Shown here: positions 43,395-53,705 of the stretch, piece by piece
Layout: each line of letters begins with the position of its first letter
How positions within the stretch are numbered: the stretch's first letter is position 1
Origin: Macrocystis pyrifera
Lineage: Eukaryota > Sar > Phaeophyceae > Laminariales > Laminariaceae
Assembly (NCBI GenBank): GCA_031763025.1
Contig: JASSKH010000028.1
Span: forward strand, 1,674,001 to 1,738,000
Length of the DNA stretch: 64,000 nucleotides
Direction of reading: 5' to 3'
Translations under genes and position numbers: made by a program
The notes under the pieces: generated by a model
Database searches by the model: none
What the model was told of the DNA's origin: nothing
The model's input: only the letters and a program-made list of their open reading frames with translations

Positions 43395-45956
43395 TTTATA
43401 AATTCTAGTATGATAAAAAGGTTTCTACATCCGTACGATCGCACGTTATTCATGCTGACTGCAAAGTATGTTCTCTTCATTCATATTCTATAATATACAG
43501 TATTTTCAACATACCGAGCGGTATTACACAGCCTCAGGTTACTCTTGGCAGACACCCCGTATAATTCTGTCCACTACGGCGAGGAAGTGCAGAGCAATGA
43601 GATAAATATTACTGTGCATGAGCTTCGTACGGTACTATTAATATTGTAATTGTCAGTCTATGGTATGGCCGAAGATTCGATTGAAGCATTATAATCTGCT
43701 AAAGATACGTAAAAATAATGAGAGCACAGAAACACAAAGATTAGATTTATTATTACGGAGGACCATTGTAAATGGGACCAGTTTTTTTAGTAAAAATCGG
43801 GAAATATATAGGTTTTTGTGTGTACCGTGGGTGATATTTAGTATGGTCCTCCGTAATAGGGTTCGACCTTCAATATACTTAAACCCGATCTGGGTCGTGC
43901 CCTGGAAGGGTTTCGTTGGTTTTGATCATGGTTGGCCTATTCCTTTCATCTAAAGGCCCACGTGGTCTAGTGTATCGCTTCTGTTTTTAGCGTTGAACCA
44001 TGGAGCTCGAATCTCAAGATGGATGAGGCGGGCATTTGATATACAATAAAAAGGTAAGGAATCAGCTGCTGAGATCGCCTGACGAGGGTAGGCGCAACGA
44101 AGGCCTGAAGTATTTTCGCAATAAAAATCCAAAGTACAGACCAAAGCGGGGAGGGGAATAAAGAGCTTGCTCTGTGACACCGGATGTCTATACGTAGGAG
44201 AGATCGAGAAAAAAGGGCGAAGATAACAAATGGGATGGAAATCAACGATATATATGAATAGTACATACATAACTACGTGTGAAAAATCAGCAAACGAGTA
44301 CGAAGAAACACTGCATGGTCGGTGGGCGTCGAGGGGTTTCAAGATCGGTTTGGTTTCAAGAATACACTGCCACACTTACCTGTTGTTAGGTCCATACCTT
44401 GCGTAAGTATCATCTGAAGATTGGGTTGTCCGAGAACGAATCTGGCCAGCAGGCAAACGCTGTGACTCCGAGAGTGTGAGGTGGTCGAATACATACTATT
44501 GTAGTACGCATTTCGTGTGATGTTCTCACACTATAACAATAGCTCAAACTCCTGAAATTCCGCCCGTGGTCACAACACAGGCTGTAGACACTAAAATGCA
44601 CCGCGACTGGAGAAAACAAACAAGTACGAAATAGTGCCGTACCGGTAGGTGAGAGAAAAACGGTATTAACGACCTATCCGATATGGTATATACCATCCCG
44701 CATCAATTGCAAATGAATGACACCATGAACGTGTCCATGGTATTACATTTACACCCTAGAGCCAAAAACAAAAGGACAACGAAAGAAAACTACATCGCTG
44801 GTGCGTATTTGCGGTTTGTCTGAACGTAAGATTGCTGAAATGCCGAATCATACATTGCATATTCAGCTCAGCGCTTACGATGGCTCACCAACAAGAAGCG
44901 CAGGCTGCTTGGTACAGGTTAGTCTGTGCATAAACTAGAGCAGAGTGTGAGTGTGGCACGTACACCCTGCATAGAGCATAGAACGGGCTAGAATTTTGGA
45001 ACGACGGCACAATAACAGTGGCAGTCGAATAACAGGCAAGTCGACAGAAAACCCCTGCTACGAGAAGGGTATAGCTGGATACGCCCAAGCATTTATTACG
45101 ACCGACCAGGCTCCTTGACCCAATACCAGTGGGATACAGATCATCAATGGTTTGCTATACTTTTTCGTGATAATACCTAGGCTTTGGAATTGTTACACAG
45201 ATTCAGTTAATATACAGATACTCGACGTCAGGCGCACAAGAGGTACGTGAGAATGCGTATACCAGGTATCATAACGTTTGAATACCCACATATAGGAAGG
45301 AACGAGTGCATATGCACGTCGCCACACCACGCACAGGTACACATTTGTGATACGCTAAACCGAGATGGAATGTGACCAGCTTTGGTATGATCTGCGCAAC
45401 CTAACAGGATACTATTTTCGCTCCAAGTAAAGTGGTCGGGTGTTGGAAGAACGAACCGACAGGTGTGATTGGAATGCCAGTAGGCGGTAGGCAGTTTCCG
45501 TTCGGGGGGGTGTTTGTCTCCCCCTTGCTGCAACTGCTTCGACAAAAACCGTTCTACGAGGGGTACGATTTGGAAGTGGTTCTGGACGAATGCCGTTTTA
45601 AAAACGCATGAATGATTTTCGCAAGAAAAAGTCGCACGAGTGGACAGTGTCCGTGCTGGGGGGGTGGCGGAAACGTCAGTACCTTCAAACACTTACCTAA
45701 CTCGAAATCAAATATTTACCTTGGCTAGTGCCAGCTATCGCGTGCATGTAGTAATGTAGTATCCACCACAGAAAGAGCAGTACTTAGTTCCTGCCGAGCA
45801 CTATTAATAATTATTACTATTTCCTTCGAGCATCACGCTAACCCATGGCTCCCGTTTCCACCAAGAACAGCTACACGGGTGTTACCTGTGACTCCCTTTT
45901 CGCCTTGCGACGCCCCCGGGATTTCACGTTACCCACATCCCGAAGGGAAACCTTGT
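43395..45956. other. Mostly non-coding; possible minus-strand exons
   Basis: Apart from the MITE at 43,753, minus-strand donors occur at about 44,377 (AACAACAG|GTAAGT) and 45,700 (GTTAG|GTAAGT). A 154-codon minus frame (45,228-45,692) follows the second. A tRNA-like B box lies near 44,008. No coherent gene model emerges. Confidence 0.3.
43753..43856 (-). mobile_element. MITE copy 2 (104 bp, TA target duplication)
   Basis: Inverted termini TTACGGAGGACCAT and its complement, flanked by TA (43,751-52 and 43,857-58). The core AAATATATAGGTTTTT plus AGTAAAAAT matches copy 1 (10,590-10,694) in reverse. Confidence 0.75.
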
Positions 45957-46563
45957 ATTACTTTGTACCAATTTGACTTTTTCCGGAATACTTTATTTTT
46001 CTCATCCGGTCGCGGGTCTTCTCTCGCACTCTAGGCTACGTGGCACACAAGAAGCCCGCCTGTACACCACGGCGCAAATGTGAGCCCCGGCCAAGGTCCG
46101 TGGCGCGTGCTCTGGGCCTCCGGAGTCGAGAGTTCTGGTAAATAACTACGGGGAGTCATTCCGACTTGCTAGAGCCAAGCAGGACAATGGAGACCCCACA
46201 CATTTAAAGTTTTTTGTCTGCTGCTGGCTGCTGCTGTATCATGTCTGATGACAGCGTCCCTCTAGCCCTCTACAGAGGCAGTCACGGCGCAGCCATAGTC
46301 GTTCATCAATCTCTTTAGTGGTGGCCACGGATAGCGCATTTGTGTGTGGGCCGTGATTCCTGTCGACCTAGGAAGTAGGAACGAACACAAACATGATCTC
46401 GAGAAGGGTGCAATCAAATTGGATGCCGCGAAGGGGCAGGACGACGATTCGAACTCACACTTCCTGCGTGTTTCAAAAGCAACGCGTAGACACGGTGCGC
46501 CCTACAACATTAGCAGCAGTAGCACAACAGCGGTGTTCGTATAGTACGTGTATGAAGTGTTCA
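45957..46563. repeat. 0.6-kb interspersed repeat, copy 2
   Basis: Direct-orientation relative of 12,779-13,390. It lies just outside the Ty3 element, so the Ty3 insertion is next to, not within, this repeat. Confidence 0.75.
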
Positions 46564-46674
46564 CCACGAGACAGCAGCAGTACAATTTGAAATACAGCAC
46601 ACGTCGTCAAACCTCGTCTTATCACACAGCAATATACAGCAGTAGTACTCGGCCAGGCTCCGTGGCACAAGCAA

Positions 46675-47240
46675 TGTTTCAAATGCGTTCTCTGCGCAGG
46701 GGTCTTTACTTGCCGGCTAGGAGGCAGCTCGGTACTCTCTCGTGATGGTACTCCATCTCATACCCACTCGTGGCCTCCGTGGGCCCATTCTTCGCTTGCA
46801 TTCACCACAACTCGCACCTCTACGGAACTGATCTGAACTGCGACCATGTTGGCCCCCACGTGCTGGTTGTAGTATTGCTGGTCCATGCTAGCTTCTCCGC
46901 TCGCTTCCGTTGCTCGACAGGCCAGGTGTTGAGGACGTAAGGTGGGTCTCAGAGTGTTCGGACTGCTCTTGGCCAGGGAAAAGCTTGTGTGTACATCCGC
47001 ACTCCTTCCGTCTGAGGTTTGACTTCCTGGAGGCGTGTTCCCCTGGGTGTTTCTCATCATCATCATCCCCTATTTTTAGGTCGACTGACAGCGTGGCATG
47101 GATCCTGTCTTTGCTCCGCATGTCAGCCTCCCTGTCAATCTTTTTCAAGGCAACCCCCCTCGTTCGGCATCAATCCAGTGTCTATCAGGCCTCTCGACGC
47201 CTACCTTAGTAATGCCCTATAGCACCGAACCACTGTAACA
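46675..47240 (-). repeat. Ty3 3' LTR
   Basis: 566 bp. On its own strand it begins TGTTACAG and ends AAACA. It aligns with 63,300-63,857 over its full length with scattered substitutions and small indels. Confidence 0.9.
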
Positions 47241-47248
47241 TCCCCCAC
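47241..47248 (-). promoter_or_regulatory. Ty3 polypurine tract
   Basis: GTGGGGGA on the minus strand directly before the 3' LTR, the expected plus-strand DNA primer. Confidence 0.6.
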
Positions 47249-47445
47249 AGCTTGGTGGCGATAAGGCCAGCAACGCGGCAAGACGGGCGGTGCGTACGCT
47301 AGAGCTTTGTGCAGAGAAAGCCTTGGTCCGTAAATACTGCATAACATACCAACCGAGGTTTTATCTACTCCACTTTCTAACCGAAACTGACTATTTGTTC
47401 TTGCAGTATAGTTTGTAAAAGAGCTACTGCCCCGGCAACGGGGCA

Positions 47446-47983
47446 TTATTTTTTTAGCTTATTGAACTTGTCTGCCTCAACCCTTCGCTTTGCCCCCTTC
47501 TTCATTTCCGAGACCATCAGTTCTTCCCACTCGTTGTCCGGGAACCTAACGCGCAAGTAGGGCGAGCAACAGTCATAAACCTGTCCAACCCGGTCTATCT
47601 GCATATTGCCTACCGCGTGGGACCTGGTCACTGTCGTTCCCATCGGATATAGGGTTAGAGCTTCGCTTCTACTCAGGAGCGTACGTTTCTTCGGGCGGGC
47701 GGTCGTCTGAGTTTTCTCCGCGTCGGGGGATTCCCAGGGCGTGGAAGGTGTCCAGCTGCAAAGGGGTAAAACTGCCTAGGGATTCTGCCTCCGTGACCCA
47801 GTCCGAGGAGACTCCGTCTGGGAATCTTCCCCGATATTCCCAACGGGTTGTCCCTGCTTTACCCACCACCTCCCTGCGATCTATTAGGGAATATATCGGG
47901 GCCGCTGCGACCGAGTCTCCTTTGAGCGCCAAGTCAGCACCCCATGCTATTTGTGCGAATTCGTCCCCTATCGGGTGTCCCAA
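47446..47983 (-). pseudogene. Ty3 pol C-terminus, chromodomain-like
   Basis: The frame 47,983-47,669 holds a chromodomain-like pattern (IYSLIDRREVVGK, RWEYRGRFPDG, SDWVTEAESL). The frame 47,643-47,446 holds a second small module (VYDCCSPYLRVRFPDNEWEE) ending KKGAKRR...NKLKK. Chromodomains in Ty3 chromoviruses steer integration to heterochromatin. The two frames are separated by a shift or stop near 47,650. Confidence 0.6.
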
Positions 47984-49262
47984 GTTTGAGTGATGCTACC
48001 GACACCGTACGGGATATTTTTTTTCTCCCCTCCATTTCTATGACAGCGCTCAGGCCCTCAAACACGATCTTGATCACGGTCCACGGACCTGTCCATTTTT
48101 CTGGTACTAACGTCGGTCCCATGCCTTGTCTGAAAAGCGAGCTGTCGCTCTCCCGTGCCAGGACAACATCTCCTTCCGCTACATTCGTACTTGGGGACGA
48201 CCGTGATATCCTGGCATTGCGGCGCTGACGGGATGCTTCCTCATCTTCGTGGATATTTCGCAGTGCTTCCGCTACCTCTCGCATGTCATGCCTGCGGTTC
48301 TCGATAAAGTTGCTGAGGCCGCCTGTGGCCTCTGTGTCATCCATCTGTGGGATCAGCATATCGAAGGTTGTGCAAGGACTACGAAGGGAATCATGGCGGG
48401 GGGTCGCGCCGGGTCTGGCGAAGTGCGTTTGATCCAACAAGCGGCGGCAACGTACTCGTCCTATCCCGTCGGCCAGTTCTGATAGCACGTCTTGTATCCA
48501 TGCTCCCGCTCTTTCCACACTTTCCTGCCCCTTTAGGATAGTCTGCTGGTCCGAACTCTATTGGGACTTTTAACTATCGGGTGTCCCACTACTGCCGCTG
48601 TGAATTCCCCCCCACCGTCCGCGCGAATAAATGAGGGCACCCCAAATGTCAGGCAAAGATCTAATAGCAAACGGGGTACTCTGTGTGCTTCTTTTGACGG
48701 TAATGGGTAAGCGAAGGGCAATCTAGATGCTCTATCTACAACGAGCAGTAGGTACTCGATTCCCGCGTCCGACGTGTTGGGGAATTTCTGCAGGTCTACT
48801 TCTAACACTTCCCATGGCTCCAGGAATCTGGCGGGAAGCATCGCCACCTGTTGACTACGCGACCTCTTCCTGCGTCTACACCCACACGATAGTACATACT
48901 GTCGTGTGTCTTTACACATGCTTGGCCAGTGAAACCGGTCCCGTAGCAACGAGAGGGTTCTTGCGATTCCGGGGTGGCCGTGTTGGCAGTGTACTAAAAA
49001 GAATGTCTGCTACAAGGCAACTCGGTATGGCTAGTACAGCTGCTCGCTTTACCAGTGCTCCGCTCTGTTCGAACTCAAGCCACAGGAGACCCTGGTCGTC
49101 TAGAAGGTATCTGTTGATATCTGTATCTGTCAACTCGTTCTGCCCGGCGACTTCTCCTTGACTACATAGTGCTCGCCTGACTTTGTTCAAGAAGGGGTCC
49201 GCTGCCTGGATCCTGACCAAGTGAGACACGTCTTGTAGCACCTGGAGGGCGCGCTCTATCAC
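47934..49262 (-). pseudogene. Ty3 integrase, broken
   Basis: Minus-strand frames give the N-terminal helical part (49,262-48,912), the HHCC finger end with the core DVDLQKF-type first Asp (read as LEVDLQKF), FIRADGGGEFT with the second Asp (48,949-48,533), and QESVERAG-type sequence with the catalytic Glu near 48,530. The C-terminal GPWTVIKIVFEG fold follows (48,518-47,934). Frameshifts lie near 48,912 and 48,540. It continues into the chromodomain-like tail. Confidence 0.75.
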
Positions 49263-49292
49263 CGTTGTCGCCAGTGGTTCCTTTTGGCGTGC

Positions 49293-49715
49293 CTACCCCT
49301 CCCCCCTTGCTGAAAGACTGCACGCGGCGGTGTCAGGTGTCAGAAGGTTTCCCTTTGTAGGCGGTGGAGAGTCCTTTGGAAGCTGTAAGGGGCCGGGCTC
49401 TGGCGCCTGAACGGCCTGTTCGGCTCCTGTCAGTGGTCGAGGTTTTGACTTCGGACGCGCGGTGCTCACAGGACGAGGGGGGCGGGCGGGGGCTTGCGGA
49501 CGCGGAGTTAAACGCACGGATGGAGTACGAGCGCGGCTAGATCGCCTTACTATCAGCCCGGAGCTGTCTGTTTGCATAGTTGCAACCCGGTCATGGAACG
49601 GCAAGGTGGCTACCTGCGCGCCCGAGGTTAGGTCGTCGGATTCTTCGGGTGGCTCTTCGAGCACGGCTACGGTCCGCGGAATGCTAGCAACAATTGTACT
49701 GAGCGTGGATGGCAC
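49293..49715 (-). pseudogene. Ty3 pol linker (Pro/Arg-rich) between RNase H and integrase
   Basis: A 140-codon minus frame of low-complexity Pro/Arg/Thr sequence that follows RNase H once Copia-3 is removed. No motif. It is interrupted just before the Copia-3 insertion point. Confidence 0.45.
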
Positions 49716-49746
49716 TCGTTTGCTAGTTGGCGTTTCTCTACGGACA

Positions 49747-49751
49747 ACGTG
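49747..49751 (+). repeat. Copia-3 target-site duplication (left)
   Basis: ACGTG immediately before the 5' LTR, identical to 56,381-56,385. Confidence 0.9.
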
Positions 49752-50029
49752 TATTGATTGTGCTCAGAAACACGACGGAGACGTTACATCAAATATTAGG
49801 GAGTTCCATATATTGACATAGGATTATAGGAGAGGGATATTTAGTCGGATATTCGGGGGGATAAACGGGAGGTTTATTCCCGCGTCATGTTGGATAATAA
49901 CCTGCATACGATGCATGAGCTGTCACTCGACAGCTCGGATATAATATAAGAGGAGTTCCGTGTTACTGTCTGAAGTCAACCACGCGTTCCCGTGCCAGCT
50001 GCGCCTATGCCTTTAGAGATCAATCAACA
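49752..50029 (+). repeat. Copia-3 5' LTR
   Basis: 278 bp, starts TATTGATTG and ends CAATCAACA. The termini are imperfect inverted repeats, so the start probably was TGTTGATTG before the element's last cycle, since both LTRs share TA. Confidence 0.95.
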
Positions 50030-50104
50030 CACTAGTGAGTCCGGCGATCTTCTATTGGCAAGCGTAGCCAAGGCCAACCTAGAGAGGTGGGAACCTGCTT
50101 CGGC

Positions 50105-51131
50105 ATGCCTAGTTTCGAGGACATGCCCAGTCAAGAAGCCAGCGTGGAGAGTGAAAAGACCATAGAGGAGATGAAGAAGAAAATAGAGGTCCCGGAAAGG
50201 ACGATGGAGGAGCAGAGACTGCGCGCCGAGAGGGACGCGCAGGGAGCAGGAAAGAAAGGAGGGGCCGGTGGGGGGACGAGAGGAGAAGGAACTGCTGGAA
50301 GACAACAAGCAGCGTCGACGGTGCCGACACCTGGGCTGGAGGCCCGATCAGGCATGTCACTACCTTCTTTGTACCGCCCAAGTTTGTCCCAGTCGAGACC
50401 CCCGAAGTTCGATAACGTAGAGGTCCACTTTAGCATGTGGCGTAGTAAGTTTTTGGCATACCTATCATCGCTTGGGTGCTTGCATGTACTCAGTAGCTCA
50501 GCAAACCCAGTGATGGTGGGTGACATGAGGGTTTCGCCGGAGGAATTAGCCTCCAGACATTCCCCCCAGGAGATTAGGGACGCGAGATTGGTGTATGGAT
50601 TGATGATGGAGGCCATGACAGGATACGATATGGCTGAGTTTAGAATGCAAAAGGCAATGTCTCCGAGTGGTGCTTGGAAGGAGTTGGAAGACTATTATAT
50701 GCCGAAGACGATAGCCGCAACTCATAGATTGAGGAGGGAATTTGATACAATCCGAATGGCCGAGGATGAAAACCCCTTGCTGTTCCTAGGAAGGGTGGAC
50801 AAGGCAGCAGATGAGCTGGCAATGCTAGGATGTGGTAAGAGTACGGAGGAAGTAAACCGCCACATTGTCACCAACCTCTCATCTTTGTATACTATTCAAA
50901 GCAAGTCCATTCTTTCCCGCCCTTCCATCCCCCGTTCCGAGATCGATGAGATCATCCGTGACGCGTATGCTAACGACAAGGTAGAGAAGGAGATGATTTC
51001 TAGGGCGTTGGGCGTGCAGGGAGTGGTAGGTCAGCATGCCTTGTACGCCGGAGGTGCGCAGCCTGCCGGTGGCGGAGGTGCGGGTCCAGGAGGGGGAAGG
51101 AGGAACAGGAGAGGTGGGAGGCTCAAGGATG

Positions 51132-51164
<33 letters not shown>

Positions 51165-51211
51165 CCCAACGACAGCAGCAGCAGCAGCAGCCCCAGCAGC
51201 AGCAGCAGTAG
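50105..51211 (+). CDS. gag: Copia-3 gag
   Basis: The frame from the ATG at 50,105 encodes a charged coiled coil (about residues 12-45, TIEEMKKKIEVPERTMEEQR), then a Copia gag core with HFSMWRSKFLAYL, YYMPKTIAATHRLRREFDTI and LGRVDKAADELAMLG. It ends in a Gly-rich then poly-Gln tail at a TAG (51,209) inside a CAG run. The next gene opens in another frame at 51,036, overlapping by about 170 bp, so expression of pol needs a frame change within the CAG tract. It may start upstream at a non-ATG codon. Role: virus-like particle shell. Confidence 0.8.
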
Positions 51212-53488
51212 CAGCAGCAGCTCCCAGCGACAGTATCAGCAGCAGCAGCAGCAGCAGCAGCAGCAATATCAGCAGCAGCAGCCTCAGCAGCAGCAGCAGC
51301 ACCAACCGCAGCAGCAGCATCCTCAACAGCAGCAGCAGCACCGTCCCCATCAGCAAGGTGGCAACCGGGGAGGAGCTTCGTCGGGGGGGATAACCGGCCC
51401 CAAATGGCGTTGGGATGCCGTGGCCTGCAGGTACCGTTGGGATGACTCAGTCCCAGACCCCTTCGGTACAGGTGGAGTAGTCCCCCCCATGGGTTGGGTA
51501 CCTACCGACCCACCACCAGGGACGTTGCCGCCGATGCCCCCGCCGCCCGCAGCGACTCCGGCAGGCTGGGGTCCCCCACCGAACAACACATGGAGGCGCA
51601 AGGGGCCCTGCTTCCGGTGCGGCAGACCGGGCCACCACGCCGCGGAATGCCAGGCAGCTCCCGCGCAAATGAATATCGCTTTCCCGGGTGCCGCTTCTCC
51701 TCAAGGTGGCTGGCTGCAGGAGACGCCCTGCGGCAGTGGTGGGTATACCTCGGCCGGAGCTTCCCCGCCACAGCAACCCTCCTTCAGCACTTCCCCCTTC
51801 CCTGGCCCAGCGAACAACGGCAACCCTACGCCTACGTTCGATCCGCATCTCCTCACCGCGCAGGTTGCGCACCAAGGGCAGGTTGCGCACCAAGGCAAGG
51901 CGAATGATGATTTGTTTGGGGCCAATGGGAGAGAAGAGTGGGTAGCGGATTCGGGAGCAACTTTTCATGTGACTGGCAACTCTTTTGGTATGGTAAACTG
52001 TACTCCCCCTCCCCCTGGTAAGAGCCGTTTGGTGGTCGGTGACATGAGGTCACTGAAGATAGAGTACTTCGGCCAGATTCCAATTGTGATGCACAGCTCT
52101 CAGGGTGACGTTCAAGTTAGGCTGATGGACGTAGCATACGTACCCAGTGTTCGCTTCAACTTATTTTCGCTTCATGCAGTAATGTTGAAATTCCCGGTGA
52201 CACTTGATGCTCAGGGAGCTCACACGTTGAACGGACAGCTGTCTTTCGTGCGTAGAGACGCGGGTTCATACGTAGACGCCACGCGGATTGTAGAGACCCC
52301 GATTGCTGCCGCTGTTTTGGCTCCTGGAAAAATGAGGAGGATCGATATTAACGACCTTCACGTTGCCCTTGCCCACTCCCATGCTGACACTCTCCGTGAG
52401 ACGGCACGCCAGATGGACATTAAGGTTTTTGGGGAGTTGGTTCCGTGTGCTGGGTGTTCTGAGGCGAAAGGGAGGAGGATGGCGGTGCCGTGGACGACCG
52501 AGTGCCGTTCTACCAGGCCTCTGGAGCGTCTGTTCGTGGATCTATCGGGACAACAGCCTACGTCTGCTGGCGGTGCGTCATACTTGATGATGATCGTCGA
52601 CGACTACTCGCGACTGGGATGGCCGTATTTCTTGAAGCGGAAGTCCGACGTCCCGAAGGTCTTCGCTGGTTTCCTGGCCGACATCAACGCGAAGGGTGTG
52701 CCGTCCATCGTGGAGTGCCTTCTCTCGGACAACGGCACCGAGTTCACCAAGGCGGAGTTCGTGGAGTTGCTCAACCACCACGGCATCCGCCGCGAGTACA
52801 CGCCCGTCGATTCTCCGAAGCATGACGGGGTGGTCGAGCGACGGATCGCCATGACGCTGGAGCTTGCAATGGCGTCCCGCCTGGAGGCCACCCGCCTGTT
52901 CGGCGATGCAAGGATGCCGGCGACGCAGCCCCTCTGGGCTGAGTCATGCGTGTACACGAGCGATGTGATCAACATGACGGCGAGGGTAAGGGACAAGCCG
53001 GAAATGCACTCGCCGTACCGAAAATTCTACGGAAGACCACCGTTTGCGCGGCTGCTCCCGTTTCTGAAGCCGGGCTTCAACCACGTCAGGAGGACCCTGA
53101 AGACCTAGCCGAAGTCGGAGGCTTGCTTCTACCTCAACGGCGGCAACCACCACGCAGCTGACTGCAGCAAGATCCTGCTGATGTCTGGCCGAAGGTCGTT
53201 CTCCCGTGACGTCACTTGGGAACACCCGAGGAAACCCTTTGTGGGGTTACTGCCTTCGGAGGAGGAGAGCTCCCCGCCGCCGCCGCCGTCGCCGTCGCCA
53301 CCGCCGCCGGGTGTGCCGGAGCCTCTGAGGGGCCCCGACGTATGGCCCGAGCCACTGTCCCCATCTACGCTGCTGCCGCCGCAACCGCCGTCATCAACGC
53401 CGCTACCGCCGCCGCCGTCACCGTCGCCGTCGCTGCCGCCGTCATCGTCACCGCCGCCGCTACAGCCACCGTCACCGCCGCCGCCGTC

Positions 53489-53522
<34 letters not shown>

Positions 53523-53705
53523 CCGTCGCCGACGTTATCATCGCCGTCGCCCGCCGCAGCAGTCACCGCAGCCACAGCTTTCGCAGCGTGCTGCCCGGGC
53601 ACTGGGTTATTATATCCCGGACCCGGGGGATGGCGATGTGCTGAGGGGGCGGACAAGGGGGGAGACTGCACGACACCAGGAGGGTGGTGGCGGTGTGCAG
53701 GGTGA
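51036..53705 (+). CDS. pol: Copia-3 pol part 1: CCHC knuckle, protease, integrase
   Basis: After Ser and Gln runs from CAG repeats come the knuckle CFRCGRPGHHAAEC (about 51,611), the protease active site VADSGATFHVTG (about 51,943), and the integrase zinc part (HVALAHSHADTL, CAGC). The integrase core has VDLSGQQP, LLSDNGTEFTKAEF and SPKHDGVVERR, giving the full D,D-35-E set. A TAG at 53,106 interrupts near the C-terminus, but the frame continues sensibly (ACFYLNGGNHHAADCSK, FSRDVTWEHPRKPFVG) to a GCC-rich Pro spacer (about 53,270-53,545) and stops at 53,705. Compared with family members, everything needed is present apart from that TAG. Confidence 0.85.
51139..51346 (+). repeat. CAG repeat tract at the gag-pol overlap
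   Basis: Two CAG-rich runs read as Gln in gag and as Ser then Gln in pol. Length change here alters the frame relation of the two genes. Confidence 0.85.
53270..53545 (+). repeat. GCC/GCCGTC repeat (Pro/Ser/Ala spacer)
   Basis: Trinucleotide-rich spacer between integrase and RT; all three plus frames are open. The frame changes from the integrase frame to the RT frame somewhere between here and 53,700. Confidence 0.8.

Noticed and set aside
43966..44036. Functional tRNA gene on plus strand
   Set aside because: Only weak A- and B-box resemblance; stems do not pair.
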